This document shows positions 1 through 10,372 of a stretch of DNA of 64,000 bases, piece by piece; the stretch's first letter is position 1; every line of letters starts with the position of its first letter. The stretch lies in contig NC_057816.1 in the NCBI RefSeq assembly GCF_910594005.1, forward strand, positions 25,189,797-25,253,796. Reading direction: 5' to 3'. The translations under genes were made by a program, and so were the position numbers. The stretch is from Cervus elaphus (lineage: Eukaryota; Chordata; Mammalia; Artiodactyla; Cervidae). The notes below the pieces were generated by a model. The model was not told the DNA's origin and ran no database searches. It worked only from the letters and a program-made list of their open reading frames with translations.

Positions 1-169
1 CATGGATTTTATAGCCCCCCAGGCTTCTCTGTCTGTGGGATTTCCCAGGCAAGAATACTGGAGTGGGTTGCCATTTCCTTCTCCAAGGGATCTTCCAGAC
101 CCAGGGATCGAACCCACATCTCCTGCGTTGGCAGGTGGATTCTGCACCACTGTACCACCTGGGAAGCCC
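1..169 (-). repeat. Bov-tA SINE, cut by window start
   Basis: Reads as the reverse complement of the ruminant tRNA-derived SINE: the BovA body (caggcaagaatactggagtg) is followed by the tRNA-like head in antisense, ending in acctgggaagccc. The 3' tail lies outside the window. Confidence 0.9.
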
Positions 170-204
170 GTCTCGCACATCTCCCTTGACAAACTTCTAT
201 GTAC

Positions 205-285
205 CTTTTAAGGCTTAGTTTAAATGCCCCCTTTCATGGAGAAGTCTTCCCTGCCCACCATCTCTCTCACACACACACACACACA

Positions 286-318
<33 letters not shown>

Positions 319-515
319 CTGTAGGGATCTTCCCCTGCACACCCATTGTACATGCCCCCCTAGAGGAGGCGACACTCTGAGTGAACATCCAGTGTGCTGG
401 CCCCTGTCTCTTCTTCACAGTCTGAGAGGTTCTGGAGAGCAGAGACCATGTCATATTTCTGTATTCCTCTTGGCACAAGGCGTGGTCTACACGAGGTGCT
501 CAGTAAGAACTAAGG
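205..515 (+). repeat. L2 LINE 3' end
   Basis: Diverged copy of the L2 3' region: a 'catggagaagtcttccctgcc' type block, then 'gagagcagagaccatgtc' and a terminal 'gaggtgctcagtaag'. It is split by a CA/CT microsatellite. Confidence 0.6.
260..319. repeat. (CA)n then (CT)n microsatellite
   Basis: About 9 CA units run straight into an interrupted CT tract. It lies inside the L2 fossil and is probably length-polymorphic. Confidence 0.95.
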
Positions 516-619
516 CGTGTGGGACCAACGCGTGCATCGGTGTTCTCCTTGAGGGATGCACGGTGGGAAGTGTCCCATCCCCCGGTAAATCAGGGCCTCT
601 GTGTATAGTCATGTGGCTT

Positions 620-643
620 GCGGGGGGGGGGGCGGGGGGTGGG
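620..643 (+). other. G-run (possible quadruplex)
   Basis: G11, C, G6, T, G3 within 24 bases. The run is long enough to allow a G-quadruplex on the plus strand; no gene context supports a function. Confidence 0.6.
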
Positions 644-763
644 TTGCCCCATGCACAGCCATTTCCAGGGTCCCTCGATTAGATTAGCCCCAAGTTCCCC
701 TTAAGTTAGTTCACAGCAATTCATAACTGATAGGTTTCTTTTCACAAATAGCATAATTAATGG

Positions 764-965
764 TGACAGCAATAGCCAGAATGCGTACGTTTACTGCGTG
801 CTTACTCTGTGTCACACATGTGACGTGGATTATTTTACTTAATCTTTATAAAAACCCTATGAGGCAGGTAAGCTTATTATGCCCATTTTTACAGATGTGG
901 AAACTGAGGCTCAAACTGAAAGTAGGGACAGTGGACCTTAACCTCAGGCCCTTCCCTGCCAAATC
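764..965 (-). repeat. MIR SINE
   Basis: Antisense MIR, recognisable from 'ccctatgaggcaggtaag' and 'acagatgtggaaactgaggc'. Confidence 0.8.
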
Positions 966-1061
966 CTGTGACCCTTCCATTCCCCCTGAGAGCCTGGAGA
1001 GCCTGGTGTGCGCTTGCACATTGGAAGCTACCGGGGACCTCACGCCTCAGCTCCCTCCTTT

Positions 1062-1409
1062 CTTTTTAATTTTTGGCTGCTCCGGCACCGGGCTTCCCTG
1101 GTGGCTCAGAGGTTAACAGCATCCGCCAGCAATGCGGGAGACCTGGGTTCGATCCCTGGGCTGGGAAGGTCCCCTGGAGAAGGAAATGGTAACCCACTCC
1201 AGTATTCTTGCCTGGAGGATCCCATGGACGGAGGAGCCTGGTAGGCTACAGTCCACGGGGTGGCAAAGAGTCAGACACGACTGAGCAACTTCACTTTCAC
1301 TTTCACTAGAGGCACCATGGGAAATATTAGTTCCCCAACCAGGCATCGAACCTGCTCCTCCTGTGGTGGAAGTACAGAATCTTAACCACTGGACCGCCAG
1401 GGAAGTTCC
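1062..1409 (-). repeat. CHR-type SINE, split by a Bov-tA
   Basis: Cetartiodactyl tRNA-derived SINE in antisense: 'ttttggctgctccggcacc' before the break, then 'atgggaaatattagttcccc' through to 'ccgccagggaagttcc'. The interruption at 1090-1310 is a younger Bov-tA. Confidence 0.75.
1090..1310 (+). repeat. Bov-tA SINE, full length, nested
   Basis: Starts gggcttccctggtggctcag and ends in a TTCACTTTCACT tail. A 6-bp target-site duplication (ggcacc at 1084-1089 and 1311-1316) marks insertion into the older CHR SINE. The tRNA-like head keeps a recognisable B box (gggttcgatccc). Confidence 0.95.
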
Positions 1410-1534
1410 GTCCACTCTCTCATTTCTGATTTAGCTCCTTCCCTGTCCCCTTGCTCCTCTCTCCCACCCCTCGCTCCAGAGCCACAATGATAAGAATAAT
1501 CTGGATTGTATAATCTCCCACACCCCGGTGTGTA

Positions 1535-1750
1535 CATTGAAAAGGAAGCAAGCCCTAGAGTTTGACAATCTTGGGTTCCAAGCTGCTCTGCCACCTTCCG
1601 TTTGGGTGTCTGTGGGCAGGTGTCCTAGCTGCTCTGTGCTTCCATATTTTCATTTGCAAAATGGAGATGTTACCACCAAACCCAGTGGTTTACTATGAGG
1701 ACTTAGAACCTAGTTCAATGCCTGGATTATAGTAAACATTGAAATAAATG
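1535..1750 (+). repeat. MIR SINE
   Basis: Sense MIR pattern: 'cttgggttccaagctgctctgccacc', 'catttgcaaaatggagatg', then 'cctggattatagtaaacattgaaataaatg'. Confidence 0.6.
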
Positions 1751-2267
1751 TTTCCCCCCTTATGTCTCCCTGAAAAAAATAAAAAAACAGAAACCTTATT
1801 TTTTTTTTAGAAAGCGATTTCTATGGCATTACGCTCAAGGAAACCATAGCAACCAGTTTCCTGCAGCTTGCTTTCCGGCCTTCCCCAGCTGTACAATGGT
1901 GCTAGGACACAGCCTTTGTTATCCCAATACCCCAGGGAAGATGGGAAGTCACGCGCTCTGTGGGGTGGAGGCATCTGCTAGGGAGAATTGCCTAGGCTGA
2001 TGGTCATGTCATTGCCATTGGCACCTCAACTCCTGATGAACTGAGCCTGGCCCTGTCCTGTCTCTCAGCGGTCAGGTCACAAGGGTGCCGTGGTTCCCCA
2101 CTGCTGACTCAATTCATCTTCTAAGGCCTGCCTTGTTATGGGTCAGGCTGGAGCAGCTGGTTTTCTTTTTTATGGGGATAAAAGCAGCATTTGGTTGGGT
2201 CTGGAGAGCTTCCTGACTCTCCTTAGATCTTTAAGACATTTCCTAGGACGTAAAGACACAGGGTGAT
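1751..2267. other. Unassigned non-coding stretch
   Basis: Short A and T tracts at 1775-1810, then sequence of ordinary composition with no recognised repeat, ORF or motif. Confidence 0.6.
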
Positions 2268-2318
2268 TGTGTGTGTGTGTGTGTGTGTGTTTGCGCGTGT
2301 GTATGCATGTGTGTGTGC
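2268..2318. repeat. (TG)n microsatellite
   Basis: About 11 uninterrupted TG units followed by imperfect GT/GC/AT units. Confidence 0.95.
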
Positions 2319-2740
2319 CTAGGAAGCACACCAGGAGAGGACGTGGTACATCTGAAGAGCAGAGTGAAGGCTTCCAGCTACAAAGAGGCTCTAAGATCGG
2401 CCTCATAGAGCAGGGAACTCTGTGACCCTACTGGCCTCCTAGGCACGCCGTGGTCTGGCCTAGTCCATGGTGACGCCACACCCAGCCGGCCCTGCTACTG
2501 GTGCTCTGCAGAGAAGCTGCCCTGGGTACTTGGCGTAGTCAGACGTGAACTGTGCCACTCTAGCTATGGAAGGAGTTCCCAGCAAGTCATTTGGATCAGA
2601 GCAACCTGGTTGCATTGCAGTGTGGGGCTGAACATCGACCAGGCCCTCGGGGACAGATTACAGGGGTCCCAGGCAGTGGGGAGGAGGGCAGCGAGGGGTA
2701 CAAGGCAGCATCTGAGGGTGCTCTGGGTGCCTGAGTGTCT
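2319..2740. other. Unassigned non-coding stretch
   Basis: No recognised repeat, ORF with homology, or motif. Confidence 0.6.
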
Positions 2741-2943
2741 GTGACTTGTTTAGTCGCTCAGTTGTGTCCAACTCCTTTGCGACCCCGTGGACTGTAGCTC
2801 GCCAGGTTCCTCTGTCCATGGGATTTTCCAGGCAAGAATATTGGAGTGCATAGTCATTTCCTTCTCCAGGGAATCTTCCCAACCTAGGGATCAAACCCGC
2901 ATCTCCTGCATTGGCAGGCATATTCTTACCACTGAGCCACTAG
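2741..2943 (-). repeat. Bov-tA SINE
   Basis: Antisense copy from 'gtttagtcgctcagttgtgtc' to 'taccactgagccac'. It is fairly diverged, and the extreme 5' head is missing. Confidence 0.9.
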
Positions 2944-3029
2944 TACATGACTTACTCTGTAGCAAACTCAGGGCCTGCCTAACCCAAAGTCTCCCCCTGG
3001 GCACGTGGTCCGGACCTGATGGTCGATGC

Positions 3030-3135
3030 AGCTCCTTTGCTTTACAGAGGAGAGAACTGATCCGCAGAGAACAGAGTTGCCCAATGTCACACAGCTTACC
3101 AAGCACAGAGGTATTGCACTTTAGAGACAGAATGG
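3030..3135 (-). repeat. MIR fragment
   Basis: Antisense MIR core: 'ttacagaggagagaactgat' and 'gcccaatgtcacacagctta'. Confidence 0.5.
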
Positions 3136-3280
3136 CTCTTAAACATGATCTGTCTTAATCTCCTCAATAGATAGATGAGGACTCTGAGCTTTCAGGGCAA
3201 GAAAGGAGCTTTCAGGAGTACAGAGCAGAGAAAACCCATAGACCCTGACTCCATGAGGGTGTAACTGGTCTACCCAAGGG

Positions 3281-3705
3281 TCCAGCAAGCCTGGCCCTTG
3301 GGCCAAGTCTGGCTTGCCACCTGTTTTTGTAAATAAAGTTTTATTGGCACGTAACCATGACCTTTCATTCCTACATTGTCCACCGCTGCTTCTGTGCTAC
3401 TAGCACATTGGGTAGTGATGGCAGAGACCACATGGTCTGCAAAGCCTGAAATAGCTCCTCTCTGTACTCTGTAATGGCCTATATGGGAGAAGAGTCTGAG
3501 GAGGAGTGGATATATGTACATGTATGTGTGTAACTGATTCATTTTGCTGTACATGTGAAGCTAACCCAACGTTATAAATCAACTATACTCCAATAAAAAT
3601 GTTTTAATTAAAGAAAGAGTTAATGAATAACAGTCTCGTGTGTTAAAAAGTAAATAAAGTATTTCCTATGCAGTATTTCCCTTTGCAGAAAAAGTTTGCC
3701 CACCC
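3281..3705. repeat. hAT-type DNA transposon remnant, split by L1
   Basis: Blocks 'tgtttttgtaaataaagttttattggcac' (shortened here), 'gcagagaccacatggtctgc' and the terminal 'gcagaaaaagtttgcccacc' match a common mammalian hAT element. The subfamily is not resolved. An L1 3' fragment interrupts it at about 3495-3650. Confidence 0.55.
3495..3650 (+). repeat. L1 3' end (cetartiodactyl type)
   Basis: The stretch 'ggatatatgtacatgtatg' followed by 'aaatcaactatactccaata' is the typical 3' end of cetartiodactyl L1 copies. It is 5'-truncated and non-coding. Confidence 0.65.
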
Positions 3706-4004
3706 CTTGCCTAATTCACTGGGGTTTTCCAAAGGCCTGGAAACTGCTGGCCATACTCCCAGTATCCTCCTCCTTTGAGAACAGACTCCACTCCCACTCC
3801 ACTCCCACTGTCAGAATCAGGTGCCAGCCTGAGACCCCTCTCTCCAGGGTGAGACTGTGCCCCCGGAGGAGAGGGAGAACTGACAAAGAGGAATGCCTCC
3901 TTCAGAGGGGAGTTGAGGATATAAGATGATTGGATGGTAAGAGGAAAAACAGTAGCTACCAGTTGTGATGGTGTGACAGGGTCTCTTAGAAGGTCTTTTG
4001 GTGT
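3706..4004. other. Unassigned non-coding stretch
   Basis: No recognised repeat. A short 'cactcccactccactcccac' tandem occurs at about 3789-3810. Confidence 0.5.
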
Positions 4005-4145
4005 AGGATTGAACCTCATAGCATCCTGGAGAGATAGATATAGTTAGTGTGATCACTTTGCACAAGAGAAGTTGAAAGCTGGAGAGATTTAGGAACTTGC
4101 AGAGCCTGCTAAGTAGTGGAACCAGGTGTGAACCAAGGGAAAGCT
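4005..4145 (-). repeat. Probable MIR, strongly diverged
   Basis: Weak antisense MIR likeness: 'ggagagatttaggaacttgc', then 'aagtagtggaaccaggtgtg'. Confidence 0.4.
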
Positions 4146-5084
4146 TCCTCTGGGGCCCCTGTCCTCCGCCTGCCGCAGGATCTGGGTTGGGAGAAGGGGG
4201 AGGGCATATCACTTGAATTAGGAGAGGTCAAGCTGTGACCCTGTATTTTTCTCCTCTGTCCCTTTGTCAAATGCTTAGTGACCACTTTTTGAGCAAGAGT
4301 CACCGTGGAGCTGTGCTGGGTTCTGTGAGTCAGAAGGAGAGAGGAGGAGAGAGAGAAATGTCAGGTGTGAAGCCTGTATCTGAGGAGCCCACCCCTGAGG
4401 CGAGAAGGCAGCTACGCGATTAATGACTGTCTATGTTAGAAATTGGCAGTGTCAAACGAGAAGTGCGGATAAGATGCCAGGGGATTCAGGGTGCTTCATG
4501 GTCTAGAATATGACATAACCACACAAATGTTCAGTATCAGGGGCTCCGATGCCAGAGCCTGGACCAGCCAGGCATGCGAAGTAAACAAAGGAGCAGATCT
4601 CACTCATATTTAACACAAGGAAAGGTGGCCCTGGGGAGAAAAAGCTCCCATAGTCCACAGCGCTAGGTGTGCAAGTGCAGAATTTGAACATGAGCCAAAC
4701 AGAGCTTCTCTCGGGGGCAGATAAGTCATGACCTCTATATTATGTTGACTGGTATATACTGACATGAAAAGATTCCATGTTGCTAAATGTGAAAAGCAGA
4801 CCACAGAACAGATTAACATCGTTCAGTACTTTTTTTTAAATGTGTATGTCTACACACATAGAAATACGCAGAGGGAAGGCTAGCAGGAATTACTCCAAAA
4901 TTTTGACGGGATTTACAGAGACTGTTATTTTGCTTCTCTGGGTTTTTTCCTCCACTCCCCCCCCCCCCACCCCGCCTTTTTTTTTTGGTCAAAAAACTTC
5001 TATTACTTGCCTGAATTTTTATTTTTGAGAGTTTAGGAGACAGATTATTTTATATGCTTTCCAACCCACCATCTCCTAATTTCT
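4146..5084. other. Unassigned non-coding stretch
   Basis: Nothing recognised except low-complexity DNA: a T8 tract near 4830 and a C-rich then T-rich run at about 4955-4987. Confidence 0.6.
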
Positions 5085-5345
5085 ACATTGCAAGATTCAA
5101 CTCAAACATCCCCTCCTCCAGGAAGCCTCCCCTGCTTCCCAGAGTGGGTTTACCCATATCAGAAGTCTTCTTTTGTGGAGATTACTCTCCATTTATGTGT
5201 ATACATCTGGTTCCTCACTGAAGGGGATACAGGATGTGAGCTTCCAGAAAACGGAGACTGCTTTGTATTTCCATCTTTGTATTTCCAGCAATTACCATGG
5301 AATTTAGCATACTATGTGCTCTCCAAATATTTGAGGAACCAAGGC
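5085..5345 (+). repeat. L2 LINE 3' end
   Basis: Sense L2 blocks: 'cctcctccaggaagcctccc', 'gtgagcttccagaaaacgg', and a terminal 'tatgtgctctccaaatatttg'. Confidence 0.65.
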
Positions 5346-6060
5346 CTGAATTTAGAGCTGAAGGCAGGAGAGGAGGCCCAGTGAAGACGAGGTAAACAGT
5401 GGACCCAAGGGCTGGGAGGGAGCAACAGGCAAGAACATTCCAGGCACTAAAGGGAGCAAGAGGGCATCCGAGGGATGGTGGATCATCCCATTTGACTGGA
5501 GTGTGCAGTGTTTGAGTGAGAATAGAAAGAAGTCAGGCTGAGAAAGATGGGGGAGGCTATGGACAGGGGCAGGAACGTCCGACTTGGGAGTTCAGATGTT
5601 GTTCCAGAAGCCAGGGCAAGTCTGGTCCCTCCCTTACAAAGCATCTCTTGCTCCAGGTCATCATTCCTTTCATCTCCTGCTCTACGCACCATGACCATCC
5701 CACCCACCCCCTCTAGGCCCCCTGGCCAGAGCTCTTTCCTGCCTTTCTGGCACTGGACGCAGTGCTGGCTTCTGTCCCGAGCAGCGTGACCTGCTGCCCA
5801 TGAGTCAGGGGCTCAGCCGTTCCTCAGTGACTAAGTCTGTTGCTTCCCGCCAGTTTCCCGTAACCGCCTGAGTTAAGACTCAGTCTGAATCACCGTTTAT
5901 TGTTTTTAGAGTTGTTTTTTTTTTTTCTTTTCTCCCTACCCTCCAGTTTTTTAAATATCAACTGCCTCAGCCAGCCCAGTGGAGCTGAATGATGCTGAGG
6001 AGCTGGTCAGCACACCCACACCCACAAAAGAGACCCAGAGCCCCACTCTGCTGAGGTAAG
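5346..6060. other. Unassigned non-coding stretch
   Basis: No recognised element. A T-rich tract lies at about 5910-5935. Confidence 0.6.
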
Positions 6061-6535
6061 CGAGGCAGCTATGGCTGTGAAGCCAGACAGACTGGCGTTC
6101 AGTCCTGCTTCTGTCCCTGCCCACTGGGCTCCCCCGAGTAAGCTACCTCACCTCTCTAAACCTCAACTTCCTTATCTGTGAAATGGGGATGCATACGTGA
6201 GTGGCGAATCGTCTCAGTCGTGTCCGACTCTTTTTCACCCCGTGGACTGTACCCCACCAGGCTCCTCTATCCATGAGATTTTCCAGGCAAGAATACTGGA
6301 GTGGGTTGCCATGCCCTCCTCCAGGGGATCTTCCCTACCCAGGGATCAAACCTATATCTCTTGTGTTTCCTGTACTGGTAGGCGGGTTCTTTACCACTAG
6401 CATCACCTGAAGAGCCACAAAATGGGGATAATAATGCCTATTTTAGAGGGCTATCATAAGGATCGGGGGTAAAATCTGTAAAGCGGCTGGCACATGGCAG
6501 GCATCCTAGGAGTGGCAATTGTTATCAGAAACTGG
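6061..6535 (+). repeat. MIR SINE, split by a Bov-tA
   Basis: Sense MIR: 'gtaagctacctcacctctct', 'cttatctgtgaaatggggat', then after the break 'ataataatgcctattttag' and 'ggcacatggcaggcatcc'. Confidence 0.75.
6191..6419 (-). repeat. Bov-tA SINE with 10-bp TSD
   Basis: Antisense full-length copy flanked by perfect duplications of aaatggggat (6181-6190 and 6420-6429), inserted in the middle of a MIR. Confidence 0.95.
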
Positions 6536-6689
6536 AGTTCCTTCGCTTGGGAAGGAACTGATGCAGGAGAAAGCTGTGGGTCTCATGCCTTCTGCCCATC
6601 TGTCATTTCAGAAAGGCAGAGCGATAATGAGCTTCCTAAAATTCACATTTGAGGAGTTCATTTTAGGCTGATGAGAAATCATTTAGTTC

Positions 6690-6905
6690 TATTATGAGTA
6701 GCCAACATTTATTGAGCATTTACTATGTGCCAGGCACTGTTCTAAGTACTTTAAAAACTTAGCCATCATAAGCTCATTGAGGTAGGTACTATTATTATCT
6801 CCATTCACAGATAGAGAAACTGAGGCACAGAAAGGTTAACTAGCTTAGTAGAGAGAGAGGCCGAGTCAGGATCTGAATTCAAATGATCTGCTTTCAGGGG
6901 ACTGT
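6690..6905 (-). repeat. MIR SINE
   Basis: Well-preserved antisense MIR: 'tgtgccaggcactgttctaa', 'gaggtaggtactattattat', 'gagaaactgaggcacagaaa'. Confidence 0.85.
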
Positions 6906-6969
6906 GTCATGCACAGCAGCTAGAGTCTCTCAGGGATGTCCCTGGCCTGGTTGTTCTATGCTTTTAACG

Positions 6970-7170
6970 GGGTCATCATTAAATAATGGCAGTGTGCCAT
7001 GCACTAAACTAAGCAGTCATCAACTTTCAGTTTAATTTTCACAGTGTTTATTAACGATAGGGTTGATAGTCCTCATTTTCCAGATGAGGAAATTGAGGCT
7101 TTTTGAGTAGAACCATAGTTAGTGGCAAAGTTAGCATTTGAACTCAGTTCTCTCCTTCTCAAAGTCTGGG
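6970..7170 (-). repeat. MIR SINE
   Basis: Antisense MIR: 'gtgtgccatgcactaaacta', then 'tccagatgaggaaattgagg'. Confidence 0.75.
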
Positions 7171-7632
7171 GTGGTTCCAACACTCCCCGTGAAATGGCTG
7201 ACTGGGTTGGCAGCAGGCTGACTTTGGTCCTTTTGAAGCTCATTGACCTGATTCTTTGACAATAATGCCCCACTGGTCTGCCTAAATCCTCCAGAACAGG
7301 AGACCAGATTGTTGGAGTCTAGTGATGGATTCCCATCTTGGGAAGACCATCCTTTGCACTGTTGATGGTCTGTGACTCTGAGGACCTGGGCAGCCCCTGG
7401 CAAGTCAGGGTTTGAGGTCCAGGAATTCTGTCCACAACAGCGCATGTCTAGTGTCCAGAGATTCGCATGGATGCCCACTGAGCACTTCCTCCAGCCAAAT
7501 GGTCAGGAAGCCACCTGGGGAATCTACACATACAGGTGGAATTCCTGCGGGTCTGGAAAGGGTCAGGTGACAGCCAGCCTCAGGAGGCTGCATGGTGCAT
7601 TCACAGACGATTTAGGACAGCTCCACCTGATG
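7171..7632. other. Unassigned non-coding stretch
   Basis: No recognised repeat. The short open frames here show no known domain. Confidence 0.55.
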
Positions 7633-7818
7633 GAGCGTCCCTGTGGTTCAGAGGGTGGAGAATCCACCTGCAGTGCGGGAGACCTGGGTTCGATCGCTGG
7701 GCTGGGAAGATCCCCTGGGGGACAGCATGGCAACCCACTTCAGTGTTCTTGCCTGGTGGGCTACAGTCCATGGGGTCGCAAAGAGTCTGACATGACTGGG
7801 TGACTAAGCACAGCACAG
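7633..7818 (+). repeat. Bov-tA SINE
   Basis: Sense copy with head 'gcgtccctgtggttcagagg', B-box-like 'gggttcgatcgc', and BovA body ending in a CA-rich tail. A short internal deletion follows 'ttcttgcctgg'. Confidence 0.92.
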
Positions 7819-8084
7819 TACCTGATAGAAGAAACTGAGAAGGGAATTAAATAGATTTCCAGATCACTGGGACAGCGGGGTTGGCCATGAAACCCCAACC
7901 GAGCTTCTCAGGAAGGGGCGAGCCATGGTGTGGACTTCACCGCCCGGGGCTCCAGGGCTGCAGACCACCGCCAGAGCCTCAGGCAGGGACAGAGCCCATT
8001 GACAAGTACTCCTTTCCTTTATCTGAATTGAGAAGAGGGAGGAGAGGAAGACAGAGAAGGGGCTGATAATGCTAATGTGCTAGT

Positions 8085-8240
8085 AGCAATTGCTTCCATG
8101 TACTGCTTGTTGATGTGCTAGGCACTGGGCTAAACTTTTACATAGAGGCATTAGCTCCTGTAATCCAATTATTATCCCCACTTAACAGATGGAACCACTG
8201 AGCCTTAAAGAAGTTAGTAAGCTGCCCAAAAGGAACTATG
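8085..8240 (-). repeat. MIR SINE
   Basis: Antisense: 'gtgctaggcactgggctaaa', then 'ttatccccacttaacagatg'. Confidence 0.7.
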
Positions 8241-8319
8241 GGCTGGGCACAGAATGGACAACATGGCCTAGTTAATCCCTGAGGGATCCCTGGAGACTGG
8301 TATGTATTTTGCATGTTTT

Positions 8320-8425
8320 CGGTTGAAAACATTGAAGTTCAGAGAAGTGCAGGTTCACCCATGGTCTTCCAGTTAGGATGAGGGAGGACTAGACTCCAAC
8401 CTAAGTTCCTCTGTGGTTTGTAAAT
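8320..8425 (-). repeat. Probable MIR fragment
   Basis: Weak antisense likeness: 'gaagttcagagaagtgcagg', then 'gaggactagactccaaccta'. Confidence 0.35.
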
Positions 8426-8429
8426 TATG

Positions 8430-8570
8430 CCACCCTGGCCCCGGCTAAGAGTTAGAAGACCTGGGTTTTAGTAGCTGCTTTCTTTGCCTTTTATACACAG
8501 AATGGGAGTAATTGGATTAAATTATCCTTTAAGTTCATTGCAGTGTTAATATTTTGTGATTCTCTGAGGC
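8430..8570 (+). repeat. Probable MIR3-like fragment
   Basis: 'gagttagaagacctgggttt', then 'ttaagttcattgcagtgtta' and 'tttgtgattct' fit the sense strand of a MIR3-like SINE. Confidence 0.4.
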
Positions 8571-9915
8571 AAGAATGCCCTGGATTTGGGGGAACCATAG
8601 GTGGTCTTGTTCTGAGATCCGTCTAAGCCCATTGACCAGGGACAGCTAGCGAGAGAGAATGGTTTGGTGCAGGGTGTCCAGGAAGCAGAAAGCCTCATAG
8701 CAACAGCTGGGGGATGAAGGTTCAAAAATGTGTTTTCCTAAAAGAGAAAAGAGAGATATTGGGCTTCACCCTAGAGGCTTGCAAGCACTGTACTTGCCCA
8801 GCATCAAGATGGAAGCAGAAGCCTGGAGTCAGGGACAGAGATAGCAATGGTTTGATGGATGGGGAACCTTACATGTCTGAAGCAAGGTCCTGGAGCAACA
8901 CCTCACTGTTTGCAGCAGATGGCGAGCAGGACGTGGCAGTTGTCTTCGCTTCCAGCGGGGAGGGTGGATGAAGGAGTTACCAGTTATAGGGGGAACTGAC
9001 AGCAGATTGGCTGTCAGTTACCAGGGAAACCAGTAGAGAAGCACGCCCCTCACTGCCCTTTTGATAAGCTATCAAACTGGAGATGTTGTGATCTAAAGAT
9101 TAGAACAGTCACTAGCTGGGGCCTGGGGGCAAGTATGTAGGCATTTACTGATTAGGTTCCATGATGAGGAGGGAAGGTCAGTCATATGAGTCGGGTGTCG
9201 GTGAAGCCTGGGACTGGCCGAGCAGGGGATATACGGACAGCAAGAGAACCAGCATCTTGCATGGCCTGACCATATCAGAGACGTGGGCTGCCTTCTTCTT
9301 TAGCTGCTTGTGTCCTGGCAAGGTCTGGATTGTTAGGTGCCCTACTTGGTGCAGAGGAAGCCACACAGTGCTGAGCTCAGCAAACTCCTCCACGCTAGCG
9401 TTACTTGTTGATTTCTCAGCCCAATGGTTGAGCTCATCCAAGAGTCCAGTGGGCAGGACAGTCAGACAAGGCCCTGGAGCACCCCAGAAAGCATCTGTAC
9501 GTCCCCTCTGCCCTGAACACAGGGGAGCACAGCCAGTTCTGCCTCTTTTTGGCTAAGTGAGTCACTCAGTCCCTGGGAATCCCAACTGGACTCCACAGAT
9601 CACCACAAGTACAGGGCCACCTCTCACAGGTCTTCAAGGAAGTGAGACAGATAAGGATATTCAATTAAATCTTCAACCCTATAACTCTATTAAGTTTAAA
9701 AGACCAGCCTCTACACTCATTTGCTTATCTGCTTCATTGTTGATCAGGTCCTTTCTTTTACCTGAAAAACAATAGTGAATGGAGACTTTAGCAATTTGAA
9801 GGTTTTAAATTTCCTAATTAAGGAATACTAAATAAAAGTGAGCAAGCCATGTGTGCTCCTCCAGTGTTTTTCAACTTGCTCATTTGTGAAATCTAAAAGC
9901 TGGAGATCCCTCAGA
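8571..9915. other. Unassigned non-coding stretch
   Basis: No repeat recognised over 1.3 kb. Open frames up to 131 codons occur (for example plus 9161-9556), but none carries a recognisable domain. A perfect hairpin sits at 8994-9019. Confidence 0.55.
8994..9019. repeat. Perfect 10-bp inverted repeat
   Basis: Arms aactgacagc and gctgtcagtt around a 6-base loop, flanked by two copies of gttaccag. Confidence 0.9.
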
Positions 9916-9917
9916 AT

Positions 9918-10035
9918 ATTAGTTTCTTCGTCTATAAAGTGGGGATAAGAATTAGCTCTGTTTCCCTTAAAGGGTTACTGCAGTGAAAAAAAAAAAAGTG
10001 AGGTAATAGATAATCTGTATGTCCCTAAACTCAGT
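9918..10035 (+). repeat. Probable MIR fragment
   Basis: Sense: 'agtttcttcgtctataaagt', 'gggataagaattagctctg'. An A12 tract lies inside at 9988-9999. Confidence 0.4.
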
Positions 10036-10235
10036 TCAAGATAGAGTTACATTTCCTTTGATGTCAACCATTGTGGTCTGAGTTACTTTATTGGACATTA
10101 GCCCTTAGGGCAGTGCCCCCCGCCCCCCACTATTTCTGAGGGGTTCTCCAGTGTATTGCTTTACATGTGGTCCAGAGGGAATCTCAGGGGTCCTTCCATC
10201 CCATGGTACCCTTTTGTCTCCACACCACAGGCTGG

Positions 10236-10372
10236 GTAATTTTTTTGTTAATTTTTTTGGCCATGCAGTACGGCATGCTGGATCTTCATTCCCTGACTAG
10301 TGAATTTAGTTCACTCCCCCTGCAGTGGAATCCCAGAGTCTCAACTGCTGGACTCCCAAGGAAGTCCTTCAC
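10236..10372 (-). repeat. CHR-type SINE
   Basis: Antisense: 'ttttttggccatgcagtacg', 'ggatcttcattccctgacta', and 'actcccaaggaagtcctt' at the head. Confidence 0.7.

Noticed and set aside
1090..1165. tRNA gene call from the SINE heads (also at 7633, 29847, 60714 and others)
   Set aside because: They are tRNA-derived pseudogene heads of Bov-tA with recognisable B boxes but no intact cloverleaf; not functional tRNA genes.
9161..9556. 131-codon plus-strand open frame in a repeat-free stretch
   Set aside because: No recognisable domain, no splice or poly-A context, length within chance expectation.
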